The notes beneath the pieces were generated by a model. It saw only the letters and a list, made by a program, of their open reading frames with translations. It had not been told where the DNA came from and made no database searches. Both the position numbers and the translations under genes were made by a program. A DNA stretch of 64,000 nucleotides from Bacteroidales bacterium (GTDB lineage Bacteria > Bacteroidota > Bacteroidia > Bacteroidales > UBA932), in assembly GCA_017398335.1 (NCBI GenBank), contig JAFQGK010000014.1:1-64000 (forward strand). The letters run 5' to 3'. Positions 17,285-25,355 of the stretch are shown piece after piece (within the stretch, counting starts at the first letter, position 1; every line of letters begins with the position of its first letter).

Positions 17285-18181
17285 TCAATCTTTATATGGA
17301 ATGTCAGAAGCAGTCACCTTAACATGATCAAAACCAATATGTTTCAAGTATTTTTCCAATGAATACACTGTTCTTGGCATATCATTATTAGGGCCGACAA
17401 TTATTTCCGTCAGGGCCTCTTTTGGAAAATACTGTTCAATGTAAGGAATAAACTTATTATCCTTGAAGCGGAACTTCCTATCAGCCTCTCCAGCCACAAG
17501 GACCAGTCGCACTTCATCCTCATCAACATAAGCTTTATGTTTCAAGGCGGTCACCAATCTCATATATGGATATAGCCGAGCCAACACTTCATCTTTATTG
17601 TCGGCATTACTCAAAGCTATCAGGGAAACGATCAATATTATAAGAATCTCATCTTGAGAAACTTTCTTCACGTTCACCTCCCGCAAACAATCACGAATAC
17701 TTTGCTCGATATCTTCTGTCAGATAAACAGATCTGAGGAACTCTCCCCGAGTGTTTTCTCTTAACAGATCAACATCAAAACACAATGATACACCGGTTGC
17801 ATTCTTTGCATACATTCTCCACATCGATAAAGAATCCCGCCTCAATGAGAATGACGACAAAAAATAATCCGACACAACATCCTTTAAATTATCCAGCCCC
17901 TTCTCGTCATTAATTTCTACAAAATTGTCCTCTAATAAATGATACATGAATTCACATCCCGTCTGAATATCTTTTGTATCATTCATATACAACGCATTTG
18001 AAGCCCACAAGCATATCTGCTTTTTTGAATCACACAGGAGTCCATGGAACAATGATTCAATTGTGGTATAATGATATACGTACCTCTCCGACACGGGCTT
18101 AACCAATTCGCTCACGCACGTATGAAATGCGCTCAGCTGTTCAGATGATGCAGAATCTATTTCTTTCTTGATTAACTCCAT
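17285..18181 (-). CDS. DUF2971 protein
   Basis: A 298-residue protein. The N-terminal RYVYHYTTIESLFHGLL, LWASNALYMNDTKDIQTG and FSLRRDSLSMWRMYAKNATGVSLCFD are the conserved blocks of DUF2971; the C-terminal KAYVDEDEVRLVL and IVGPNN also fit. The function is unknown, but the family recurs in defence islands. It lies 46 nt behind vsr, the largest gap in this part of the operon. Confidence 0.82.
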   Translation of the reverse strand: MELIKKEIDSASSEQLSAFHTCVSELVKPVSERYVYHYTTIESLFHGLLCDSKKQICLWASNALYMNDTKDIQTGCEFMYHLLEDNFVEINDEKGLDNLKDVVSDYFLSSFSLRRDSLSMWRMYAKNATGVSLCFDVDLLRENTRGEFLRSVYLTEDIEQSIRDCLREVNVKKVSQDEILIILIVSLIALSNADNKDEVLARLYPYMRLVTALKHKAYVDEDEVRLVLVAGEADRKFRFKDNKFIPYIEQYFPKEALTEIIVGPNNDMPRTVYSLEKYLKHIGFDHVKVTASDIPYKD

Positions 18182-18227
18182 TAGATATTTTCTTTAGACG
18201 TTCTGGTTATCAAAACAACGCATGCAA

Positions 18228-18809
18228 TTATTCTTCCAAAGAAGCTTTCTTGATTCTTGTTGGGATTGGGAACAACAGGTCAATCTCAGCCTCTAACTGT
18301 GCCTGACGGCGGATCATCTCCTCCCTCAGCTTCCTTCTCATAGATCTATTCTGTTGTCTCATTGCTTCTTGCTGTATCTTACTTTCTCCAATAAAGCGAA
18401 TTTCATCTGCCAACTTATCTAGTCTGGCGTTACTCTCAAGCTTCCCTCGCAACTCACACTCCCATACCGTAATCACAGTCCAGCCCAAAGCCTCCAGATG
18501 CGCTGTCGTCACCTCATCCCGATGCCGGTTCCTGGCAATCTTTGTTTCCCAGAACTCAATATTAGTTTTAGGTTCAGTTGCATAGCGACATCCTTTATGC
18601 CCATGCCAGAAACAACCATTTACCATTATTGCGACACCATACTTCGGCAGAACAATATCCGGACTTCCCGGCAATTTCTTATTATGCAAACGAAAACGAA
18701 ATCCACGAGCGTGTAGCCCCTTCCTGACAAGAATTTCCGGTTTGGTGTTCTTGCCACGGATGTGGGACATGCAGTAATGTCGCTGATGAGTGTTTAATCT
18801 GTCTGTCAT
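18228..18809 (-). CDS. vsr: Very short patch repair endonuclease
   Basis: Vsr nicks T:G mismatches that arise when 5-methylcytosine deaminates. The 193-residue protein has MSHIRGKNTKPE at the start, the active-site block GSPDIVLPKYGVAIMVNGCFWHGH (Asp and His residues for metal binding) and LEALGWTVITVWECEL. Its presence is expected beside cytosine-C5 methyltransferases, of which two are encoded upstream in this operon. It starts 3 nt after abiH. The C-terminal 60 residues are a charged, Arg/Gln-rich extension. Confidence 0.93.
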   Translation of the reverse strand: MTDRLNTHQRHYCMSHIRGKNTKPEILVRKGLHARGFRFRLHNKKLPGSPDIVLPKYGVAIMVNGCFWHGHKGCRYATEPKTNIEFWETKIARNRHRDEVTTAHLEALGWTVITVWECELRGKLESNARLDKLADEIRFIGESKIQQEAMRQQNRSMRRKLREEMIRRQAQLEAEIDLLFPIPTRIKKASLEE

Positions 18810-18812
18810 ATA

Positions 18813-20099
18813 TTACTCATTGTCTTTGACAGCCTTCTTTAGTTGTGGCAATGGTTCGCAATAGGTCTTGTTGACAACTCTGTCTCTCATTTTCTTCATA
18901 TCGGTAAAGTTGCGAGAAATGTTTTGAACAATGTCGAGATAGTTGTCTGAACCATCATCTTTTCTATGGAAGAAAGGCTTTATAGACACACAGTTGTCAT
19001 GCTCAAAAAGAGTATTTAGCAGAGTCCTGTCAGAGTTGCCGCAGGAATGCCCCATTATGTATATTTGAAATGGTGCTGAATCTATGAATGACAATAATTT
19101 ACGATAGTTGTCTGCTTCAAGGTACTTAGTAGATTTCATATTACGCAGATACTCATTATTGTTTAGATTCTTTAGCCCTTCATAGTCCTTATCCAACTCG
19201 TCACCATAACCGAATATTATACTTTCCGGTTTTGAAAGGGATCCATGTATATGATTAATGAAAAACCGGGAGTTATCATCAGGGATATATTGGTCCGACC
19301 AATCGGTATAGTTGAAGTTCAGGAAAAGTATTTTCTCCGGACGAACTAAATCATCAGGGATATCACAGTCACTTACGCTATCAAAGCCCATGTGTTTGAT
19401 CTGTTCAGCATATTTGTCATTGAACAGTTTGACTTCTCCGATATTTGATTTGAAGTTGTTCACATTCTCAACAAATGATGGATAATCCTCAATATAGGTC
19501 CTGTATTTATAATGAACGAAGTCTATCCAACTTTGTTTTGCAGATATTGAAATGTCTCTGCCTCGGATAGGACCCCAAATGAGCTCTCTCAGCAAATCGT
19601 TTGTTAGAGCGCCACTTTGCCCCTGCTTCTGAACAAGTTCGAGATACTCTACCAGTAACTCCCTAATTATACTCAACTCTGCGTTCAGTATTTCTGGACC
19701 AGAGTGCCCGCTTTTATCATTCGTATATGAAACTAACAGTTTATAGTATTCATTTTCTATATCAACCCAGTTACAGTCATCTAACGATGATTGTATTTGC
19801 TCAAACAGGGGGTGCATTTCCCATATGTAATTGCCTTTATGCTGAAACAGATACTCTTTTGCCTCCAACAATGGCACCATGCCATGTATCATCCCTGAAT
19901 CATAGGCCCAAGTATGCCAAGTGTGTGGAGAAGTGTTATCTAATTTGATTTTGCATAATGGGGTATTCAGTGATTTTGTGTGACAAAACATCAACTCCCT
20001 CATAACTCGCTCCCAGTACCAGTCGTTGAAGTTTTTATAACTGGTAGGAAGGCCATGAGCTAAGTCGAAGCCATTGCCCACTAGTACGATTCTATTCAT
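18813..20099 (-). CDS. AbiH-family abortive infection protein
   Basis: A 428-residue protein with the AbiH signature at its N-terminus (MNRIVLVGNGFDLAHGLPTS, YKNFNDWYW) and YIMGHSCGNSDRTLLNTLFEHD near the C-terminus, which resembles the GHS and D blocks of the family. The GNGFD motif suggests a nucleotide- or NAD-binding fold. AbiH confers phage resistance in Lactococcus. Here it lies between the HNH endonuclease (9-nt gap) and vsr (3-nt gap), so it is part of the restriction-modification operon rather than independent. Confidence 0.85.
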   Translation of the reverse strand: MNRIVLVGNGFDLAHGLPTSYKNFNDWYWERVMRELMFCHTKSLNTPLCKIKLDNTSPHTWHTWAYDSGMIHGMVPLLEAKEYLFQHKGNYIWEMHPLFEQIQSSLDDCNWVDIENEYYKLLVSYTNDKSGHSGPEILNAELSIIRELLVEYLELVQKQGQSGALTNDLLRELIWGPIRGRDISISAKQSWIDFVHYKYRTYIEDYPSFVENVNNFKSNIGEVKLFNDKYAEQIKHMGFDSVSDCDIPDDLVRPEKILFLNFNYTDWSDQYIPDDNSRFFINHIHGSLSKPESIIFGYGDELDKDYEGLKNLNNNEYLRNMKSTKYLEADNYRKLLSFIDSAPFQIYIMGHSCGNSDRTLLNTLFEHDNCVSIKPFFHRKDDGSDNYLDIVQNISRNFTDMKKMRDRVVNKTYCEPLPQLKKAVKDNE

Positions 20100-20108
20100 T
20101 GAGTAATT

Positions 20109-21113
20109 TTATCCCTTGAATACAAATTCTCTATGGTAATCCAAATAATAAGCTCTTTTTTCATCCATTGGAAGCTGTTGATAGAATTTACCCTCTTGCA
20201 AGTTCATCCTTTCAACATTTTTTGGGGAAATCCAATTAGATACATGCAGCTTTCTATCGTTTGTGAATGTAATCAATCCACGGTCAAATAAGCGGTCATA
20301 CAAAGGGGAAAGCATGTATCCATTTTTAGGGTCAAGCCTTTCTTTATTTGTGGATACTGCCCATGGTTTGATATGACTGGCGATTAAAAGGCGCTCGTCA
20401 TTGATTAGTGTTATAGGACAATATGGGCATTCTTCTAATAATGCTTCGCGATACTTGCCTTGACCGATTCTTGCGTATGAGAGTTCTTTTGATACCACTT
20501 TTTGCTTTTGCTTATTACCGTATGGCGCTGCGGGCTCTGCCAAAAGACTTTTCTTCTTTCCATAGGTATTTACCAAAGCTTGTGTCTTATCTTCAATAGC
20601 CTCATAATCGACAAAGAGTTTCCAGTAAAAAGCATCATTGCCAAATTTATCCGCGACTCGTAGCGCTCTTATATAACTAACGTTCGGCAAAGAGATTTCT
20701 CGCAGTAAATTAAAAGCACTATCTGTAGAGTTAACATATCCTCGCGGGCCTTCAATTTGGGTTTGATCATATATGATAAAAGGTATCTTATCATCTAACT
20801 GTTTGATTTCGCTCAAACGCTCATCCCAAACGTCCCTAAGAGAACTTCCGCCTCGATATGCTTGTGTTGGTGAGAGATACTCCGATTTAATGGCCTGCAT
20901 ATAAGTGAGCAGATCGGATTTTAAAATAAAACACTTTGCTTCAAATCCTTCACTCCCATAGAAGCCTCTCATTTGATCTTTAGAACCGATATAAAATTTA
21001 CCTTCGCCATGGCCGCCTCCAATCTTGTTGGGCCCCTTTACCCAGCAATCGGGAACGAACATGTCCCTATCAAATGGTTCCTTGACAATGTATTTCTCAC
21101 CTAAAATATCCAT
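20109..21113 (-). CDS. HNH restriction endonuclease (probable type II R subunit)
   Basis: A 334-residue protein. The C-terminal third is an HNH_2-type nuclease domain: ARIGQGKYREALLEECPYC, ASHIKPWAVSTNKERLDPKNG, LSPLYDRLFDRGLITF, with the catalytic His of ASHIKPW. The N-terminal part (about 200 residues) is not recognised and may bind the DNA target. The last base of the upstream methyltransferase gene is the first of this gene, which is the classical arrangement of a type II restriction-modification pair. Confidence 0.88.
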   Translation of the reverse strand: MDILGEKYIVKEPFDRDMFVPDCWVKGPNKIGGGHGEGKFYIGSKDQMRGFYGSEGFEAKCFILKSDLLTYMQAIKSEYLSPTQAYRGGSSLRDVWDERLSEIKQLDDKIPFIIYDQTQIEGPRGYVNSTDSAFNLLREISLPNVSYIRALRVADKFGNDAFYWKLFVDYEAIEDKTQALVNTYGKKKSLLAEPAAPYGNKQKQKVVSKELSYARIGQGKYREALLEECPYCPITLINDERLLIASHIKPWAVSTNKERLDPKNGYMLSPLYDRLFDRGLITFTNDRKLHVSNWISPKNVERMNLQEGKFYQQLPMDEKRAYYLDYHREFVFKG

Positions 21114-22411
21114 TACACACCGTATTTAGTTATATCCAGTTGCTTTAGGATTGCAATCAACACATCAACGACAATACTGTTTCCGGCCTGTTGATATGCT
21201 GAAGTGTCACTGACAACAATTTTGAAAGAATCTTTAAAGCCCATTAGTCGCATACATTCTCTAGGAGTCAGTTTGCGAATACGCCCTTTGTGTGTGACAT
21301 AATTATCAACCCCTGCACGATGCATTTTATGCATAGAATGGAGCAAAGGCCTTGCTACAGGCAGATCTGTTTCTGTTGATGTCTTAAAATTCTTTGTACC
21401 GCCAGCTAATACATACTTGGCAACTTTTTCAGAGAGATAGTATTTTTCCTCAACATCGCGGACATCAAAAATGAATTCATCAAAATCCTCCTCATATGGA
21501 ACATCGGCATTTACTGGGTGATACACGAAGTCTCCATGCCAATTAAACTGTTGATTGCGTTTTTGACATAGTGCGACATCTCCATTGATTTGGGTATAAC
21601 ACTTTTCTCTGTTTTTATGACTGGTTACAAACTTAATTCCCTTCTCTTTTAAGAAATACTTGGTCTGCACATAATCTTCCAAAAAGTCGTACATAATATA
21701 TTCCAAGTCTATTGGAGCTGGGAAATTGAATTTTGTTTTCTTTTTGAAGCCAAGGCAAAATACACGTTCTCTATGTTGTGGGATACCATAGTCTTTGCTG
21801 TTAAGTACCCTGAAGTGAACATCGTATCCGAGTTCCTCAAAGATATCATGCATCACTCTCCAAGTCCTGCCTTTGTCATGATTCAATAGGCCTTTAACAT
21901 TTTCAAACAAGAATAGTTTAGGCTCAGACTCTTTAATTACCCTAGCAAATTCATAAAATAATGTTCCGCGCGCATCTTCAAATCCAAGCCTCTTGCCAAC
22001 CATAGAAAATGCCTGACAAGGGGCACCGCCAACAATAAAATCAACTTTGCCCTTATATTGAGATGCATTGAAATTTCGAACGTCGGTAAACCAATCTTCT
22101 TCCTGAATCTCATAGTTGGCGAAATAACTTTCCTTGCACTTGGCATCTATATCTCCTGCGAATATGATCTTATGATTTAATTTCAAACGTTGGAATGCAT
22201 GCTCGATGGCTCCTATTCCGCTGAACATCGTGCCGATGCGAACTGTCCTTTCTGGATGAGAGAACGATAAATCTCGCCAAGACATTCCTGTAGAAAGAGG
22301 GGCTGGGGTCAAAATTGAATCATCCAGCTCTGATGCTTTCCTCTTGACAATCTTCTTTACGGCTTTTATCTTGTCGCTTTCCTCTTTGATATGTTTTTCA
22401 ACTGTAGCCAT
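21113..22411 (-). CDS. DNA (cytosine-5-)-methyltransferase 1
   Basis: A 432-residue C5 methyltransferase of the Dcm/HhaI class. Motif I is GTMFSGIGAIEHAF, motif IV carries the catalytic Cys in GGAPCQAFS, motif VI is FLFENVKGLL, motif VIII region RERVFCLGF, and motif X is YQQAGNSIVVDVL. A 55-residue N-terminal extension is charged (KKIVKRKASE). It overlaps the HNH endonuclease gene by 1 nt, so it is most likely the cognate methylase. The recognition sequence cannot be read from the protein. Confidence 0.93.
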   Translation of the reverse strand: MATVEKHIKEESDKIKAVKKIVKRKASELDDSILTPAPLSTGMSWRDLSFSHPERTVRIGTMFSGIGAIEHAFQRLKLNHKIIFAGDIDAKCKESYFANYEIQEEDWFTDVRNFNASQYKGKVDFIVGGAPCQAFSMVGKRLGFEDARGTLFYEFARVIKESEPKLFLFENVKGLLNHDKGRTWRVMHDIFEELGYDVHFRVLNSKDYGIPQHRERVFCLGFKKKTKFNFPAPIDLEYIMYDFLEDYVQTKYFLKEKGIKFVTSHKNREKCYTQINGDVALCQKRNQQFNWHGDFVYHPVNADVPYEEDFDEFIFDVRDVEEKYYLSEKVAKYVLAGGTKNFKTSTETDLPVARPLLHSMHKMHRAGVDNYVTHKGRIRKLTPRECMRLMGFKDSFKIVVSDTSAYQQAGNSIVVDVLIAILKQLDITKYGV

Positions 22412-22425
22412 TTGTGGTAAATAAT

Positions 22426-23496
22426 TTATTCAATCATACCGTCTATAACGTACTGACGAAGCAATTCATAGCGAATTTTTCTGTTCTTTAATTTATTTAC
22501 GCCCTCTGAAGATGCTAGTTTATACTTCTTAATAATTTCGTATCCATTATTGAAATCATCATCATTGGGGGCGTTTTCGAAGAGTTGATACTTGGCTACA
22601 AAATCATATAATCTTTCCTTCAGTTCATCTGTTATGGAGATGTCGTTCTTTACCATATAATCTATTAAGCAGAAGAATGTATACAACTGTGTCCTTTTCC
22701 GAATAAATGATTTAATATCAGCAGAATAAAGCACACGAAAGACCTCTAGCCAAGACTTGATCAGACTGAAATCCTCTTGATATTCATTGTATTCATTTGA
22801 ATAATCAATGTAGGCATCATTCATTGGCTTTTGGGTAGTCTGATCAATGATTCCTTTTCTTGCAAGAAGAATTAGAGTTGAGAAGAATTCCTGGTCTTTC
22901 ATTCGCCTGATATCACCGCTATTAAACAGAGCATATTCATCCCAAAATTCCAAATCTGAAACTTCTTTAGTCAGATCTGCAAATTTTCCCCATGAGTGAC
23001 TGTGTCTCTTTTCCTGGTCATTAAGTGAATAATTAGTGAGGTTGACCCTATAAAATATTTTACGAACCTCATCTTTATTGTTATGGTTGTTTATCCTGAT
23101 AATAGACAGTGGAAAAGACCATATCATTTTTCTCGTTTCACTATCTAAATCTTGAAAATATTTATCAGCGAACAATTCTTTTATACCTTCATCAATTAAA
23201 TGCTCCTTTTGCAGTTTAAACCTACCTTCAATAAAATCGGTAATAGCAATAATTCGTTGTTGTCCATCTACAATATGAGTGATTGTTCTTCCCGTATCTG
23301 CATCAGTTTCCGCATCCCAAAAATAAATTTCAGGAATAATAAGTTCCAACAGAATAGTTTCAATCAACCTAATCTTATCACGTTCAAGCCATACACTTCG
23401 ACGCTGATAACTGTGATCGGTTATTATTGTGCCTTCCGAATATTCCCGATGGATTTGCTGAATCTTCAGTTCGCTCCTACTGTACATTATTCCCAT
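22426..23496 (-). CDS. DUF262 protein (GmrSD-N / ParB-like NTPase)
   Basis: A 356-residue protein with a DUF262 domain: YQRRSVWLERDKIRLIETIL, PEIYFWDAE and the hallmark IVDGQQRIIAITDF. In GmrSD-type type IV enzymes, DUF262 is the nucleotide-dependent half and DUF1524 is the HNH nuclease half; no DUF1524 is visible here (C-terminus ends soon after KKYKLAS...RYELLRQYV). Its start lies inside the upstream nucleotidyltransferase-like gene (20-nt overlap, or 11 nt with the second ATG), indicating that the two act together. Confidence 0.85.
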   Translation of the reverse strand: MGIMYSRSELKIQQIHREYSEGTIITDHSYQRRSVWLERDKIRLIETILLELIIPEIYFWDAETDADTGRTITHIVDGQQRIIAITDFIEGRFKLQKEHLIDEGIKELFADKYFQDLDSETRKMIWSFPLSIIRINNHNNKDEVRKIFYRVNLTNYSLNDQEKRHSHSWGKFADLTKEVSDLEFWDEYALFNSGDIRRMKDQEFFSTLILLARKGIIDQTTQKPMNDAYIDYSNEYNEYQEDFSLIKSWLEVFRVLYSADIKSFIRKRTQLYTFFCLIDYMVKNDISITDELKERLYDFVAKYQLFENAPNDDDFNNGYEIIKKYKLASSEGVNKLKNRKIRYELLRQYVIDGMIE

Positions 23497-24085
23497 AATT
23501 CATGTCTTTTAATATTCCTTTTAAACTACTCATCCCCTTTAAATGATATTCTTCCAAGTCTTCCCAACTACGATATATTCGATAGTTTATTGTGTTATAT
23601 ATCTGCAAGTTCTCTCCTATTTCTTTATTCGCTTTGTCTATTGTCTGATTCCAATATGTCCTAGCAGAATCTATTTCACAAAATCTTTTTTCATTAATAT
23701 ACCCCCTAAATATGGAATTACTAATTTCTCCATAATATGGTATAAATGCATTTTGAGAAGCCCGGCGTATCTCATCCCAAATGTTACAAAACAAGCGGTT
23801 TGACACAATGGCGATATCTATATCTGAATCATCGTCGAATTCCTTCAATGGTTTATGAGGTGACAAACTGAATCCTATTTTACCGCTGCCAACCATCAGA
23901 ATAGAGTTGTATGCTATCCCTATATGACGACTTAAAATTTCCTTAAGCCTCTCCATGGAGGGTACACTATCATTTTGGTTTTGGCCAAAATACCAATTCT
24001 CAGATTCGAGCAAATATTTTATTATGAAATCTCTCTCACTTAAGTTTAAGATATCATAAGCTATACTCTTGATGTTATAGTCCAT
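23477..24085 (-). CDS. Nucleotidyltransferase-like protein
   Basis: A 202-residue protein. The segment MVGSGKIGFSL followed by FDDDSDIDIAIVS (about residues 63-95) has the GS...DxD pattern of the polymerase-beta nucleotidyltransferase fold, with the Asp pair as presumed metal ligands. Flanking sequence is helical. No exact family recognised; nucleotidyltransferases of toxin-antitoxin (MNT, AbiEii) and signalling systems share this pattern. It lies 3 nt behind methyltransferase 2 and overlaps the DUF262 gene. Confidence 0.7.
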   Translation of the reverse strand: MDYNIKSIAYDILNLSERDFIIKYLLESENWYFGQNQNDSVPSMERLKEILSRHIGIAYNSILMVGSGKIGFSLSPHKPLKEFDDDSDIDIAIVSNRLFCNIWDEIRRASQNAFIPYYGEISNSIFRGYINEKRFCEIDSARTYWNQTIDKANKEIGENLQIYNTINYRIYRSWEDLEEYHLKGMSSLKGILKDMNYGNNVQ

Positions 24086-24088
24086 TGA

Positions 24089-25204
24089 TTATCGGTTCAA
24101 ATATTCAAATAAATTATTTGCAATACCTTTGGCTACCATATAAGGAACTCCATTGCCGATAGTCTTAAAGGCATCGCTTAAGGCAACAGTAGTCGGGATT
24201 TCGTATTCTCGAGGTAGAGACTGTATTGCTAGCGCCTCTGCAACTGAAATCCTTCTTGACTCGAATGGATGAAGATGAACTTCATTATTTCCATATGCAG
24301 CGGTTGGGGAATATCGCCACCTGTGTAACCTCTTAAAGCATTTCTTTTTGTCGTCACCTTCTGCGATGCTTTGGAAACGCGGTAATCCTGCCTTTGGCTT
24401 AAAAAACATTTTAGCATTGGGGTGAGTCTCTACAGAGTTCATATCCCACCAATACTGCACTGATAGCTCCGGAATGATTCCCAAAGGCATTTCACGCATA
24501 CTCCCTTCTTCATACATATCTGTATCGGGCCAATTGATAGTCCTGATATTAGTCATATTGAATAACTTGTATCGTTCCCAATCAAAGTCGATAACATCTC
24601 CCTCTTTTTTACGCAATGAAAGGTTTTTCGTGAGATCTTTATGAAATCCTAATAAAATGATTCTTTCTCTATCTTGAGGTGCTCCATACTCTAAAGCATT
24701 GATAATTTGCTCTGTAAGAAAGTAGCCCCGTTTACGGAGTCGTCCTTTTAACAACTCAAAGTATGCACGATGTCTTTGAGTTTGGTATAAGCCTTTAACA
24801 TTTTCAAAAAGGAAAAAATCAGGTTTTGCCTTACATATAACCTCGCAATAAACTTCTGATAATTTTCCGTTATTACCATCTTTACCTAGATTTTTTCCCG
24901 CAATGGAAAAATCAGGACACGGAGGGCCACCAATGAAACCAGTAATCCGCTGCTTTTGTGATTCTCTGAGTAGTTTTCTCAACTGTTTCATATTAGCCGC
25001 TTCCAGTAAGTCACCAATATTCTCAACATGATGCCCGAAGGTAGGGGGGACTATTCCAAGTTTCTCTCGAGAATATCTATATATGTCATTGAATGTTTTG
25101 TTGAATTCATTAACATAGACAATGTCATAGTGACCTGTGGATTCGAATCCCAAGTCCAAAAAACCAGCGCCCGCAAAAAAAGAAAATATATTTATTTTTT
25201 TCTC
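24089..25204 (-). CDS. DNA (cytosine-5-)-methyltransferase 2
   Basis: A C5 methyltransferase of 371 residues from ATG 25204 (378 from 25225). Motif I is FSFFAGAGFLDLGFES, motif IV is GGPPCPDFS with Pro in place of the usual Gln after the catalytic Cys, motif VI is FFLFENVKGLY, motif VIII RERIILLGF, motif X FKTIGNGVPYMVAKGI. I prefer 25204 because a -7 box at 25231-25238 would start the transcript near 25227, leaving no leader for the upstream ATG. It is clearly different from methyltransferase 1, and no endonuclease gene is directly attached to it. Confidence 0.92.
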   Translation of the reverse strand, partial: EKKINIFSFFAGAGFLDLGFESTGHYDIVYVNEFNKTFNDIYRYSREKLGIVPPTFGHHVENIGDLLEAANMKQLRKLLRESQKQRITGFIGGPPCPDFSIAGKNLGKDGNNGKLSEVYCEVICKAKPDFFLFENVKGLYQTQRHRAYFELLKGRLRKRGYFLTEQIINALEYGAPQDRERIILLGFHKDLTKNLSLRKKEGDVIDFDWERYKLFNMTNIRTINWPDTDMYEEGSMREMPLGIIPELSVQYWWDMNSVETHPNAKMFFKPKAGLPRFQSIAEGDDKKKCFKRLHRWRYSPTAAYGNNEVHLHPFESRRISVAEALAIQSLPREYEIPTTVALSDAFKTIGNGVPYMVAKGIANNLFEYLNR

Positions 25205-25230
25205 CATTAAGATCAAATCATTCAAACAAA

Positions 25231-25238
25231 CAAAGATA
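25231..25238 (-). promoter_or_regulatory. Candidate -7 box of the defence operon
   Basis: The minus strand reads TATCTTTG just before methyltransferase 2. A second TATCTTTG lies at 25292-25299. Neither has a well-spaced -33 element, so which is used is uncertain. Confidence 0.45.
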
Positions 25239-25289
25239 TAAAAACTTTCGGACTAAGCAGCTACTCCGAGTTTAAGTTTCTGCTCAAAA

Positions 25290-25313
25290 GGCAAAGATAT
25301 ATAGTCTTTGTGC
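25290..25313. promoter_or_regulatory. Inverted repeat upstream of the defence operon
   Basis: GGCAAAGA (25290-25297) pairs with TCTTTGTGCC (25304-25313) with one bulged base around TATATAG. It covers the second candidate -7 box, as an operator for a repressor would. No controller protein gene is recognised in the operon. Confidence 0.35.
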
Positions 25314-25355
25314 CAAATTGTAGCACATATTATTGGGTACCGCGCTTCCTATTAT

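Noticed and set aside
25141..25153. TTCGAATCCCAA, identical to the T-loop region of tRNA-Arg, considered as a second attachment site
   Set aside because: It encodes the conserved DLGFES of methyltransferase motif I, and the match ends where the tRNA acceptor begins, so it is chance.
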